DNA of 28,383 nt from Syntrophales bacterium (GCA_023231165.1 JALNVY010000005.1:1-28383), one strand, 5' to 3'; positions 17,163-24,934 are shown, counted from the first letter of the stretch. The notes: generated by a model from the sequence alone, not told the origin. Program-made: numbers and translations.

Positions 17163-17300
17163 CTAAACAGCCAGTCTTTTTCTTCCTTTTGCCCGCCGGC
17201 GGTTAAGGACGAGCCTGCCGCCTTTCGTAGCCATGCGGACAAGGAAGCCATGGGTTCTTTTCCTGCTTGTATTACTAATTGTTCTTAGTGTCTTTTTCAT
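17163..17300 (-). CDS. rpmH: 50S ribosomal protein L34
   Basis: A 45-residue protein read on the minus strand from the ATG at 17300 to the TAG at 17163. The body is diagnostic for L34: SNTSRKRTHGFLVRMATKGG, then a very basic end with RRRAKGRKRLAV. It stands exactly where rpmH is expected, just before rnpA. GAGG lies 9 nt before the start. The N-terminus is odd: MKKTLRTISNTS replaces the nearly universal MKRT(Y/F)QPSN pattern, one residue longer and lacking the QP. The match from Ser9 onward leaves no doubt about identity, but the first eight residues deserve checking. Confidence 0.95.
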   Translation of the reverse strand: MKKTLRTISNTSRKRTHGFLVRMATKGGRLVLNRRRAKGRKRLAV

Positions 17301-17343
17301 CTTTTCAAGCCTCAGTGAAGTAAATGACCACGCGAAATGAGAT

Positions 17344-17372
17344 CATTAATCATATCAGGTTGTAATTGTCAA
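17344..17372 (-). promoter_or_regulatory. Candidate sigma-70 promoter for the rpmH-mnmE operon
   Basis: On the minus strand TTGACA (17367-17372), a perfect -35, is followed after 16 nt by ATTAAT (17345-17350) or after 17 nt by TTAATG. It lies about 45 nt upstream of the rpmH start and after the phaC stop. The -35 is strong and the -10 is imperfect. Confidence 0.5.
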
Positions 17373-17392
17373 GACAAAACGTCCCGCTTATG

Positions 17393-19126
17393 TCATATCT
17401 GCAGGACGTATGTTCCGGGGGCGTCTCCCCGGGGCTTGAGGCCCTTATCCGGGGCCCCCATTTCCGGCGGAGCCGTCTGACCGGAAGAATTGGCGGCCAG
17501 CCATTCCTGCCAGGGTAGCCACCAGGATCCTTTGAAGTTGGACGCTTCTTCCAGCCAGCGGTCGGGATCGATGTATTTTTCTCCATCGGGGTGGGTGCGC
17601 ATTTGATAGGTCCGCTTGGTGTTTTCCGGTTCACTGACGATCCCGGCATTGTGTCCGCCGCTGGTCAGGACAAAGGTGACCGTGGGGGCGTCCAAGGTTA
17701 GATGAATCTTGTAAACGGAGCGCCAGGGAGCGACATGGTCCTGAACGGTTCCGACGAGAAAAGTGGGGATGCGGATGTCGCTGATGACGATATTGCGGCC
17801 ATTAACAAGGTAGCGGCCCTCAAAGAAATCGTTGTTCAAAAAAAGGCGCCGGAGGTACTTGCTGTGCATCCGGTAGGGCATGCGGGTAGCATCGGCGTTC
17901 CAGGACATGAGGTCGTTCAGAGGCCGGCGGCAGCCCAGCATATAATCCTGAATCATTCGGCCCCACAGGAGATCATTGGCCCGGAGAAGCTGGAAGGCGC
18001 CAGCCATTTCCTTCGTATCCAGAAACCCCCGGTCGAACATAATGTCGGCCAGGAAATTGACCTGGTTTTCATCGATGAACAGGCCCAGTTCCCCGACCTC
18101 GGTAAAGTCCGTCTGGGCTGCCAGGAGGGTCATGCTTTTCAGACGTTCGTCTCCATCCCGGGCCATCGTGGCCGCAACTATGGCTAGCATAGTGCCTCCC
18201 AGACAATAGCCCGCCGTGTGGATCTGCTTTTCCGGGATGATTATGGAAATAGCCTTGATGGCCGCCATGATGCCGTCAAAATGATAGTCCGCCATGGAGA
18301 GATTCCGGTCTTCCTCCGTGGGGTTGCGCCAGGAAATCATAAAGACGGTATGTCCCTTGTCAACGAGAAATTTTACAAGGGAATTATGTGGGGAAAGGTC
18401 GAGGATGTAATACTTCATGATCCAGGCGGGGACGATGAGAACCGGTTCCGCGCACACCTTTTTCGTCGAGGGGGAGTACTGGATCAATTCTATGAGATGA
18501 TTGCGGAAGATGACCTTGCCGGGGGTTACGGCGACTTTTTCGCCGGGCCGGAAATTTTCCGTTCCCACGGGGAGTTCATTGTTGCGCTTCCGTCGCCAGT
18601 CTTCGATCATGTTCTCCCAGCCCCGGATGAGGTTTTGTCCCCCCTCTTTTTCGGTGACCTTGGTCAGAATCGGGTTTGTCCCTAGGAAGTTGGCCGGGGA
18701 AATAATATCCATGAACTGCCGGGCCATGGAGGAGACGATATTCTGATTATGATGGGAGACGCCGGGAATGCCGATCGTGGCGTCCTGCCACCATTGTTCG
18801 CAAAGGAGAAAGGCCTGATATATACCATTGTATGGATGTTGCTGCCATGCCTCATCCCGGAAACGGGGATCGGAGGCGATGGGCTTTTCCGGCTCCCCAT
18901 TGTTTATTATGGAGCACCGGGCGATATAGTCCCAGAAATCATGTGTTTTTTCAAGAAAATCCTCGATAAGACGGTATTGTTTACCCGGCGAATCGGCGAG
19001 ATTTATGTACCAGTCGAGAAAGGCCAGCAATTGGGTTACCGGCGAGAGGTTCATGGTGTATTTAGCCTTCCGGGCATGGATAAAACTGTCAACGCTGGCA
19101 TGGGCGCTTTCTTTGCTGGCTTCCAT
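17393..19126 (-). CDS. phaC: Poly(3-hydroxyalkanoate) synthase, class I-like
   Basis: Polymerises hydroxyacyl-CoA into storage polyester. The protein is 577 residues, in the class I range. The lipase-like box GYCLGG (306-311) supplies nucleophile Cys308; the likely triad partners are Asp463 in QDHVAPW and His492 in GGHNAG. Other landmarks are SWRNP (265-269), the N-terminal substrate-synthase region (WQQHPYNGIYQAFLL) and SWNADATRMP (408-417). A start with GAGGA 8 nt upstream is clear. No phaA, phaB, phasin or phaR gene is adjacent, so it stands alone. It occupies the place upstream of rpmH where dnaA/oriC is found in many bacteria, and shares a divergent gap with uvrB. Confidence 0.95.
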   Translation of the reverse strand: MEASKESAHASVDSFIHARKAKYTMNLSPVTQLLAFLDWYINLADSPGKQYRLIEDFLEKTHDFWDYIARCSIINNGEPEKPIASDPRFRDEAWQQHPYNGIYQAFLLCEQWWQDATIGIPGVSHHNQNIVSSMARQFMDIISPANFLGTNPILTKVTEKEGGQNLIRGWENMIEDWRRKRNNELPVGTENFRPGEKVAVTPGKVIFRNHLIELIQYSPSTKKVCAEPVLIVPAWIMKYYILDLSPHNSLVKFLVDKGHTVFMISWRNPTEEDRNLSMADYHFDGIMAAIKAISIIIPEKQIHTAGYCLGGTMLAIVAATMARDGDERLKSMTLLAAQTDFTEVGELGLFIDENQVNFLADIMFDRGFLDTKEMAGAFQLLRANDLLWGRMIQDYMLGCRRPLNDLMSWNADATRMPYRMHSKYLRRLFLNNDFFEGRYLVNGRNIVISDIRIPTFLVGTVQDHVAPWRSVYKIHLTLDAPTVTFVLTSGGHNAGIVSEPENTKRTYQMRTHPDGEKYIDPDRWLEEASNFKGSWWLPWQEWLAANSSGQTAPPEMGAPDKGLKPRGDAPGTYVLQI

Positions 19127-19189
19127 AGAATATCCTCATTAATTAACGGTCTCTAATGCTACATGGTAAAAGATCTCTTTAACTTATAA

Positions 19190-19217
19190 AATATATCAGA
19201 AATCAAAAAAATATCAA
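19190..19217 (-). promoter_or_regulatory. Candidate sigma-70 promoter for phaC
   Basis: On the minus strand TTGATA (19212-19217), a 16-nt spacer containing seven Ts, and TATATT (19190-19195) precede phaC by about 63 nt. This AT-rich stretch lies in the phaC-uvrB divergent gap and may also serve uvrB on the other strand, where TTATAAAAT occurs near 19184. Confidence 0.45.
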
Positions 19218-19257
19218 GCTGCATTATTTGCCTTTGCGAGTGCTTTCCCATCATGGT

Positions 19258-21276
19258 ATGAAAATTTCTATGCTTCCTTTCCGTATTGTCTCCGAATTTG
19301 AACCGCAGGGTGATCAACCCCGGGCGATAGCCGGGCTGACCGCGGGGATCGAACAAGGTCTTCCCCATCAGGTTCTCTTGGGTGTGACCGGCTCGGGGAA
19401 AACATTTACCGTTGCCCAGGTTATTCAGGCCGTGCAACGCCCCGCCCTAGTGATCGCCCATAACAAAACCCTGGCGGCCCAGTTGTACGGGGAATTCAAA
19501 AGCCTTTTCCCCGATAACGCAGTGGAGTATTTTGTCAGTTATTACGACTACTATCAGCCTGAGGCCTACCTCCCCAGCACGGACACCTATATAGAGAAGG
19601 ATTCTGCCATCAACGAAGAGATCGACAAACTGCGCCATGCAGCGACCCATGCCCTTTTCGACCGTCAGGATGTAATTATTGTGGCCAGCGTGTCATGTAT
19701 TTATGGTCTCGGGTCTCCCGAAGCCTACCAGGGGATGGTGCTCTATATTGAGGAAGGTATGGAAATCGGCCGGGACGTCATGCTCAGACGTCTCGTGGAA
19801 ATCCAGTATGAACGAAACGATATCGATTTTCACCGGGGGACCTTCCGGGTCCGGGGTGATGTGGTGGAAATCTTTCCCGCCTATGAACAGGAAAGGGCGG
19901 TCCGGGTGACGTTTTTTGACGATGTTATCGAAGATATTATTATTGTTGACCCCCTGAGGGGAAAGAAGATAGAGAAAATTACCAAATTAGCGATTTATCC
20001 GGGAAGCCATTACGTAACGACCAAGGATAATCTCAAGCGGGCGATGGTGGAGATCCGCGTGGATCTCCGGGAACGGCTTGTCCACCTGAAAAGTCAGAAC
20101 AAGCTGCTGGAAGCGCAGCGTTTGGAACAGCGTACCATGTTTGATCTCGAGATGATGGAGGAAATGGGCTACTGTCAGGGGATCGAAAATTATTCACGCC
20201 ATCTGACTGGACGGAGCCCGGGACATCCGCCTCCCACCCTCATGGAATATTTCCCGAAAGACGCCCTGATCATCATCGACGAGAGTCACGCTACGATCCC
20301 CCAGCTCGTCGGCATGTACCGGGGAGACCGTTCCCGGAAGGAAACCCTGGTGGAGTATGGGTTCCGTCTCCCCTCGGCCCTGGACAACCGGCCCCTACGC
20401 TTCGAGGAATACGAAGCCTTTCCCCAGCAGCGCCTCTACATCTCGGCCACGCCGGCTCTATACGAGATAGGGAAGGCAAATGGTCAGGTTGTCGAGCAGA
20501 TCATCCGTCCCACCGGTCTCATGGACCCGGAGATTATCATCAAGCCGGTCAAGGATCAGGTTGACGACCTCCTCGGTGAGATTCGGAAGCGGGTGGAGAA
20601 GGGGGAACGGATACTGGTGACCACCCTGACCAAGCGCATGGCGGAAAATCTTACGACCTACTACCAGGAATTGGGGATCAAGGTCCGTTATCTCCATTCC
20701 GATATCCATACCCTGGAACGGGTGGAGATTATCAGGGACCTGCGGTTGGGAGAATTTGACGTCCTGGTCGGGGTAAATCTGCTCCGGGAGGGTCTTGACA
20801 TCCCCGAGGTCTCTCTGGTGGCGATCCTGGATGCCGACAAGGAGGGGTTCCTCCGCTCGGAACGATCCCTCATCCAGACCGCCGGCCGCGCGGCAAGGCA
20901 TGTCTCCGGTCAGGTCATCATGTTTGCCGATGTGATCACGAAATCCATCCAGGCCTGCCTCGATGAGACAAAACGGCGCCGTAAAGTTCAATCCCGCTAC
21001 AACAAGGAGCATGGCATCACGCCGGAGTCCATCAAAAAGACAATCTCCCATGTCCTGACCTCGGTCTATGAGGCGGACTATCTCACCGTGCCCCTGGTCC
21101 GGGAAGGAAAGGCGCCCTATGGGAAGGAAGATGAATTGGCCACCCTGGTCGCGCACCTGAAGGAGGAAATGAAAGAGGCTGCCGAGGACCTGGATTTCGA
21201 AAAGGCGGCGGCACTGCGGGATGAGATCAGGGAGCTTACCGCGCTCATGGTCGAGTTGGGGGGCGAGATCGCGTGA
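19258..21276 (+). CDS. uvrB: UvrABC excinuclease subunit B
   Basis: UvrB is the damage-verifying helicase of nucleotide excision repair. About 672 residues from the ATG at 19258. Motifs in order: FEPQGDQPRAI at the N-terminus, Walker A GVTGSGKT, HNKTLAAQLY, the damage-probing beta-hairpin YYDYYQPEAYLP, the DESH box, helicase motifs with RPTGLMDPEI, LREGLDIPEVSLVAILDADK and TAGRAARH, and a C-terminal UVR domain (DFEKAAALRDEIRELT) that binds UvrC. Starts at 19228 (TTG), 19258 and 19270 are all in frame; 19258 or 19270 fits the family N-terminus best and none has a clear ribosome site. The stop codon overlaps the uvrC start (TGATG), so B and C are co-translated. Such uvrB-uvrC adjacency is not universal. 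Confidence 0.97.
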   Translation: MKISMLPFRIVSEFEPQGDQPRAIAGLTAGIEQGLPHQVLLGVTGSGKTFTVAQVIQAVQRPALVIAHNKTLAAQLYGEFKSLFPDNAVEYFVSYYDYYQPEAYLPSTDTYIEKDSAINEEIDKLRHAATHALFDRQDVIIVASVSCIYGLGSPEAYQGMVLYIEEGMEIGRDVMLRRLVEIQYERNDIDFHRGTFRVRGDVVEIFPAYEQERAVRVTFFDDVIEDIIIVDPLRGKKIEKITKLAIYPGSHYVTTKDNLKRAMVEIRVDLRERLVHLKSQNKLLEAQRLEQRTMFDLEMMEEMGYCQGIENYSRHLTGRSPGHPPPTLMEYFPKDALIIIDESHATIPQLVGMYRGDRSRKETLVEYGFRLPSALDNRPLRFEEYEAFPQQRLYISATPALYEIGKANGQVVEQIIRPTGLMDPEIIIKPVKDQVDDLLGEIRKRVEKGERILVTTLTKRMAENLTTYYQELGIKVRYLHSDIHTLERVEIIRDLRLGEFDVLVGVNLLREGLDIPEVSLVAILDADKEGFLRSERSLIQTAGRAARHVSGQVIMFADVITKSIQACLDETKRRRKVQSRYNKEHGITPESIKKTISHVLTSVYEADYLTVPLVREGKAPYGKEDELATLVAHLKEEMKEAAEDLDFEKAAALRDEIRELTALMVELGGEIA

Positions 21277-23240
21277 TGGACAACTATGGGGTTCCCATGG
21301 CCGAACGGCCACTGGACAAGATAATTCAGACTGCGCCGCGCTCGCCAGGGGCGTACCTGATGAAGGACGCTGCCGGGAAGATCATCTACGTCGGCAAGGC
21401 CAGGGACCTCCGTGCCCGCTTGCGGAACTATGTGGGAGGGGGAGATACGCGCCCGATGATCCCCTTTCTTGTCTCCCGAGTCCAGGACATCGAATGGATA
21501 CTGACCGATACGGAAAAAGAGGCCCTGATCCTCGAGAATACCCTCATCAAAGAACACCGTCCCCGCTATAATGTCGACTTCCGTGACGACAAGGCCTACT
21601 TTCACATCCGGGTGCAGGCAACCGAGACCTTTCCCCGGTTTCAGCTTGTCCGGCGAACAAAAAAAGATGGGGCGAGATACTTCGGCCCCTACCCATCCAG
21701 CTCTTCAGCGAAGGAAACCCTACGCTTCCTCCAGACGGTCTTTCCTCTCCGTACCTGCCGGGATGTGGAGCTCCGCAGCCGCAGACGGCCATGCCTGGAG
21801 TATCAGATCGGCCGTTGCCTGGGGCCCTGCGTCCAGCTTGTCACCGAAGAGGCCTATCAACATGCCGTCCGGGATGCCATGACCATTCTGGAAGGCAGGG
21901 AGACGGATCTGCTGCAGAACCTCGATGCCCGGATGAAGGAAGCGGCGCAGGCACTGCAATTCGAGGAGGCGGCCGCTTTGCGGGACAAGATTGCATCGAT
22001 CAGGACGACCCTGGAGATACAGCGGACCGCTTCCCTGGCGGCGCGGGACCAGGATGTGTTCGGCCTTTATCGGGAAGGTGCCTTGACCCAGGTCTGCCTT
22101 CTGAAGGTGAGGGCAGGTAAAATGGTGGGAAAACAGACCTTTCCCCTGATCCGGGTCGGCCTGCCGACGGGGGAAATCCTCGCGGCAGTGCTGACGAGGC
22201 ATTATGACGCCGGTCATGAAATCCCGGGAGAAATCTTGCTTACCGAAGCAAGCGATGACCGGCCCGTCCTTGAAGAATGGCTTGGGGAGAAACGGGGGCG
22301 ATCCGTCAAGATCATGATTCCGAAAAGAGGGCAGGGGAGAGCCCTCATCAGGATGGCCAATCGCAACAGTGAAAGCACCCTGAAGATCATGCAGCAGACC
22401 GCCGGCCCCGATGAGGCCATGAAGCGCCTGGTGACGGCGCTGGGGCTCCGGAAGGCGCCGGAACGGATGGAGTGTTTCGATATCTCCAATATCGGCGGCG
22501 AGTATGCCGTCGGTTCCATGGTCGTCTTCTCCCATGGCGTTCCGTACAAGGATCATTATCGCCGCTTCCGCATCCGGACGGTCGCCGGGGCCGATGACTA
22601 TGCCATGATGTATGAGGTTCTCCAACGGCGTTATAGCCGCAAGGAAGCTCTGCCGGACCTGCTGATGGTGGACGGCGGCAAAGGACAGCTCTCCGTGGCC
22701 ATTTCGGTCTTGAAGGACCTGAACATCAGCGGCGTTGAGGTAATTGCCCTGGCCAAAGGGGGATACCATACCGGGGAGGATCCGAGGGGCGGTGGTCAGG
22801 AAGGGAGATATCAAGTCAAGGAGGGATTAAATTACGATGATGCGGATAGGGAGAACATTCCTGGAGAGGGGCCGAAGGGTTGTGATCAGCGAAGTGGTAA
22901 AATGGGTGACCGGGTCTTCCTGCCGGCACGGAAGGACGCTATAGATATATCCCGCTGGCCAGCGGCATTATTCCTTCTCCAGCGGTTGCGCGACGAGGCC
23001 CACCGTTTTGCCGTAAGTTATCATCGGAAAGTCAAAGAAAAAGAGGATTTCAATTCTCTCCTGGATCGTATTCAAGGCATCGGCCCGGAGAAAAGAAAGG
23101 CCCTCCTCAAGGGACTGGGAGACATGGGAAAGATCGGAGAGGCGACCGTTATTGACTTACAGAAGATCACGGGAATTGGCAGGGAGCTGGCCACCGCGAT
23201 TGTTGCCTTTTTCAGGAAAGAAAACGGTATTTCGTCGTGA
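21276..23240 (+). CDS. uvrC: UvrABC excinuclease subunit C with an insertion
   Basis: UvrC makes both cuts around the lesion. About 654 residues. The N-terminal GIY-YIG nuclease has PGAYLMKDAAGKIIYVGKA, here with GAY for GVY. Then come a Cys-rich turn (CLEYQIGRCLGPC), a UVR domain (LQFEEAAALRDKI), the RNase H-like nuclease (ECFDISNIGG, VDGGKGQL and RDEAHRFAVSYHR carrying catalytic Asp/His) and tandem helix-hairpin-helix (GIGPEKRKALL, ITGIGRELA). Between ALAKG and DRVFLP, where relatives have about 15-20 residues, there are about 50 hydrophilic Gly-rich residues (22761-22907). A GTG at 21273 and an ATG at 21297 are alternative starts. The insertion keeps the frame, so the protein should be functional. 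Confidence 0.96.
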   Translation: MDNYGVPMAERPLDKIIQTAPRSPGAYLMKDAAGKIIYVGKARDLRARLRNYVGGGDTRPMIPFLVSRVQDIEWILTDTEKEALILENTLIKEHRPRYNVDFRDDKAYFHIRVQATETFPRFQLVRRTKKDGARYFGPYPSSSSAKETLRFLQTVFPLRTCRDVELRSRRRPCLEYQIGRCLGPCVQLVTEEAYQHAVRDAMTILEGRETDLLQNLDARMKEAAQALQFEEAAALRDKIASIRTTLEIQRTASLAARDQDVFGLYREGALTQVCLLKVRAGKMVGKQTFPLIRVGLPTGEILAAVLTRHYDAGHEIPGEILLTEASDDRPVLEEWLGEKRGRSVKIMIPKRGQGRALIRMANRNSESTLKIMQQTAGPDEAMKRLVTALGLRKAPERMECFDISNIGGEYAVGSMVVFSHGVPYKDHYRRFRIRTVAGADDYAMMYEVLQRRYSRKEALPDLLMVDGGKGQLSVAISVLKDLNISGVEVIALAKGGYHTGEDPRGGGQEGRYQVKEGLNYDDADRENIPGEGPKGCDQRSGKMGDRVFLPARKDAIDISRWPAALFLLQRLRDEAHRFAVSYHRKVKEKEDFNSLLDRIQGIGPEKRKALLKGLGDMGKIGEATVIDLQKITGIGRELATAIVAFFRKENGISS

Positions 23241-23267
23241 GTCGGTAGCGGTTATGGGAGTCAGCCT

Positions 23268-23825
23268 GTGAGTTTTATTTCGATTCTGGTTATTTCGATC
23301 GGATTGGGGATGGATGCCTTTTCCGTCGCTATCAGCATTGGGGCTGTAAGCCGCAAGGTTTCATTTGCCCGGGTCTTGCGCCTATCCACAAGTTTCGGAC
23401 TCTTCCAGTTTTTCATGCCCCTTGCCGGCTGGCTGGGCGGGATGACGGTGGCAGATTATATTGCCGGGTATGACCACTGGATTGCCTTTGTGCTCCTCCT
23501 CTATGTCGGCGGTAAGATGATCCATGAATCCTTCCAACATAAAGAGAAAGTCCATCCTAACGACCCTACGAAGGGCCTGACTCTCCTCATACTTTCTGTG
23601 GCCACGAGCATCGACGCCCTAGCGGTAGGCCTGAGCCTGGCGCTTCTGAAGACGCCGATTATTTATCCCAGCATCATCATCGGTGTCGTCGCGTTTATCA
23701 TGACGGCAATGGGGATGCTCTTCGGGGAGAAATTAGGAAAAATCTGCGGGAAGCGGGTCGAGGTCATTGGGGGAATCATTTTGATCGGCATTGGCGTCAA
23801 AATCCTCTTCGACCATGTTGCTTGA
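23268..23825 (+). CDS. mntP: Manganese efflux pump MntP
   Basis: A protein of 185 residues with six predicted membrane helices, matching MntP (formerly DUF204/YebN). Both family motifs with membrane-buried Asp are present: GLGMDAFSVAISIG near the N-terminus and SVATSIDALAVGLSLAL in the middle, each part of a three-helix repeat. MntP exports Mn2+ across the inner membrane. The start is a GTG with GGGAG 7 nt upstream. It lies 27 nt after uvrC, too close for a typical manganese (yybP-ykoY) riboswitch leader, so it is probably transcribed with uvrBC. Confidence 0.93.
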   Translation: MSFISILVISIGLGMDAFSVAISIGAVSRKVSFARVLRLSTSFGLFQFFMPLAGWLGGMTVADYIAGYDHWIAFVLLLYVGGKMIHESFQHKEKVHPNDPTKGLTLLILSVATSIDALAVGLSLALLKTPIIYPSIIIGVVAFIMTAMGMLFGEKLGKICGKRVEVIGGIILIGIGVKILFDHVA

Positions 23826-23864
23826 TCAAGACCATGCGCAGCATGCCGTAGAACTCAAAACGCT

Positions 23865-23887
23865 AAAAATAAAGACCTGACCCCATT
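23865..23887. repeat. Mobile-repeat-like sequence (AAAAATAAAGACCTGACCCC family)
   Basis: The run ending AAAGACCTGACCCC at 23871-23884 resembles a short sequence I recall at the edges of REP/Y1-transposase-associated elements in Deltaproteobacteria. Only one copy is in the window, so repetition is not shown here. It lies between mntP and the broken toxin gene, at about the point where the toxin sequence is lost. Confidence 0.35.
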
Positions 23888-23904
23888 ATGAAGGCATTCG
23901 TTGA

Positions 23905-24195
23905 TATTTCTATTCCGCAACCCGGCCGGTGGCGGTAATTCCCACCGATAAAAACAATGACTTCTCCGGGACCGTTAGCATCTTGCCAATTACGTTGCAA
24001 AGCCTTAAGGCCACTTATCCCTTCGAGGTGTTTATCCCCCAGGGCACAGCCAATTTGCCCAAAGACTCCAAAATCAAGGCGGATCAGATTCGCACCCTCG
24101 ATAAAAGCAGACTGATAAAATTTATCGGTGCTCTGGAAGAGAAAGCTATGGAAACCATCGAGAGGGCGCTGAAAGTTCACCTCTCTCTCAAATAG
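23905..24195 (+). pseudogene. 5'-truncated MazF/PemK-family toxin remnant
   Basis: The frame from after a TGA at 23902-23904 reads YFYSATRPVAVIPTDKNNDF and continues to a TAG at 24195. Landmarks of the MazF/PemK endoribonuclease family are visible: RPVAVI, the TVSILPIT core, a PKDSKIKADQIRTLDKSRL-type stretch and a final helix ALKVHLSL. The N-terminal roughly 20 residues (strand beta-1 and the GD/PF loop that carries RNA-binding and catalytic residues) are missing. A GTG at 23929 could start an 88-residue protein, but it would lack that part. No antitoxin gene (MazE, PemI or similar) lies upstream; mntP is there instead. Most likely a dead remnant left by a rearrangement at or near the repeat at 23865. 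Confidence 0.75.
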
Positions 24196-24248
24196 CGAGC
24201 AAACGGCCCATAGCTTTTCAGATCAATGCCCTCCCACGCGCTTGCTGT

Positions 24249-24286
24249 AAATCACAACCGAATGGTGAAAATCACCACCGTGATTT
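24249..24286. promoter_or_regulatory. Nested inverted repeats upstream of pilA promoter (possible activator sites)
   Basis: Three overlapping dyads occur: AAATCAC (24249-24255) with GTGATTT (24280-24286), TGGTGAAAATCACCA (24263-24277) and ATCACCACCGTGAT (24271-24284). They lie about 110-150 nt upstream of the sigma-54 promoter, the usual distance for an enhancer-binding activator such as PilR, though nothing here identifies the protein. The 345-nt gap 24196-24540 otherwise holds only the promoter and leader. Confidence 0.45.
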
Positions 24287-24395
24287 CATTTGTCTGAGGG
24301 ATGGAAAAAGAAAAGCGGTCGGCGAGTTTTCAAAAAGGTTATTACATACAGGAACTTTCAACCTTAGCTTCATCAGACTGACGAGAGATGCCTCA

Positions 24396-24411
24396 TGGCA
24401 TGTCAATTGCT
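24396..24411 (+). promoter_or_regulatory. Sigma-54 promoter of pilA
   Basis: TGGCAT (24396-24401), five bases, then TTGCT (24407-24411) matches TGGCAC-N5-TTGCW with one mismatch, with the required GG-N10-GC spacing. The start of transcription would be near 24422, giving a leader of about 120 nt. Sigma-54 control of pilA by PilS/PilR is well established in other bacteria. Confidence 0.8.
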
Positions 24412-24540
24412 TGCGAAATGGAAAGATAGAAATTTCAGGACTGTTTCAAAAAGCGGAGGGGGTGATAAAAAGGAAGTATTTGTCAGACGCAAACGAGTTT
24501 CAGATTAACTATCAACAAATACATTTAAGGAGAAGAAATC

Positions 24541-24915
24541 ATGAAAGTATTTCGAAAGAGAAAAGGACAGAAGGGTTTCACCCTGATCGAACTCATGATC
24601 GTTATCGCGATCATCGGTATCCTGGCAGCCATCGCCATCCCGCAGTTCACGGCGTACAGGACCAGGGGTTATGAAACGCAAGCAAAATCCGATGTGAAGA
24701 ACGCTTACACCTCTGCCCAGGCATTTTTCTCAGACTCACCGTCCGCGAGTGCCAGCATGTCAATATTGGGAAACTATGGATTCAAATCGTCAGCAAATGT
24801 AACCACAGCGATTACCTCTGGTGGTGAAACTATGAGTTCTTTGGCTATTACGGCGGTCAGCACGAATGGCGGAAAAACATTTGGGGTTAATAGTACGGGT
24901 ACCATTACACCTTAA
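24541..24915 (+). CDS. pilA: Type IV pilin, major subunit
   Basis: A 124-residue prepilin with a 12-residue basic leader and the prepilin peptidase site KG|FTLIELMIVIAIIGILA; Glu5 of the mature protein is present. The mature chain is 112 residues: the hydrophobic N-terminal helix continues as AIPQFTAYRTRGY, then a Ser/Thr/Gly-rich C-terminal region. There are no cysteines, so the usual C-terminal disulfide loop is absent. I count ten aromatic residues (F1, F24, Y27, Y32, Y44, F50, F51, Y67, F69, F102). Size and N-terminus recall the pilin of Syntrophus, reported to form conductive pili. A strong AAGGAG lies 7 nt upstream. Expression is from the sigma-54 promoter, with a terminator right after. 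Confidence 0.95.
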   Translation: MKVFRKRKGQKGFTLIELMIVIAIIGILAAIAIPQFTAYRTRGYETQAKSDVKNAYTSAQAFFSDSPSASASMSILGNYGFKSSANVTTAITSGGETMSSLAITAVSTNGGKTFGVNSTGTITP

Positions 24916-24934
24916 TTTTGCTGTTATGGAGAGT

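Noticed and set aside
20458..21312. 284-residue minus-strand open frame opposite uvrB
   Set aside because: Antisense shadow of conserved helicase motifs of uvrB; no family resemblance.
21720..22814. 364-residue minus-strand open frame opposite uvrC
   Set aside because: It lies entirely antisense to a clearly conserved uvrC with intact motifs and has no recognisable domain or ribosome site; long antisense frames are expected in GC-rich coding DNA.
23221..23267. Possible manganese riboswitch before mntP
   Set aside because: Only 27 nt separate uvrC and mntP, too short for the known manganese-sensing leader.
23382..23390. DnaA-box-like CTATCCACA
   Set aside because: A single imperfect copy within mntP, with no cluster or AT-rich unwinding region, so not evidence for an origin.
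23929..24195. Intact small toxin gene starting at the GTG
   Set aside because: The predicted product would lack the first MazF strand and catalytic loop, homologous residues continue upstream of the GTG into a stop, and no antitoxin is adjacent.
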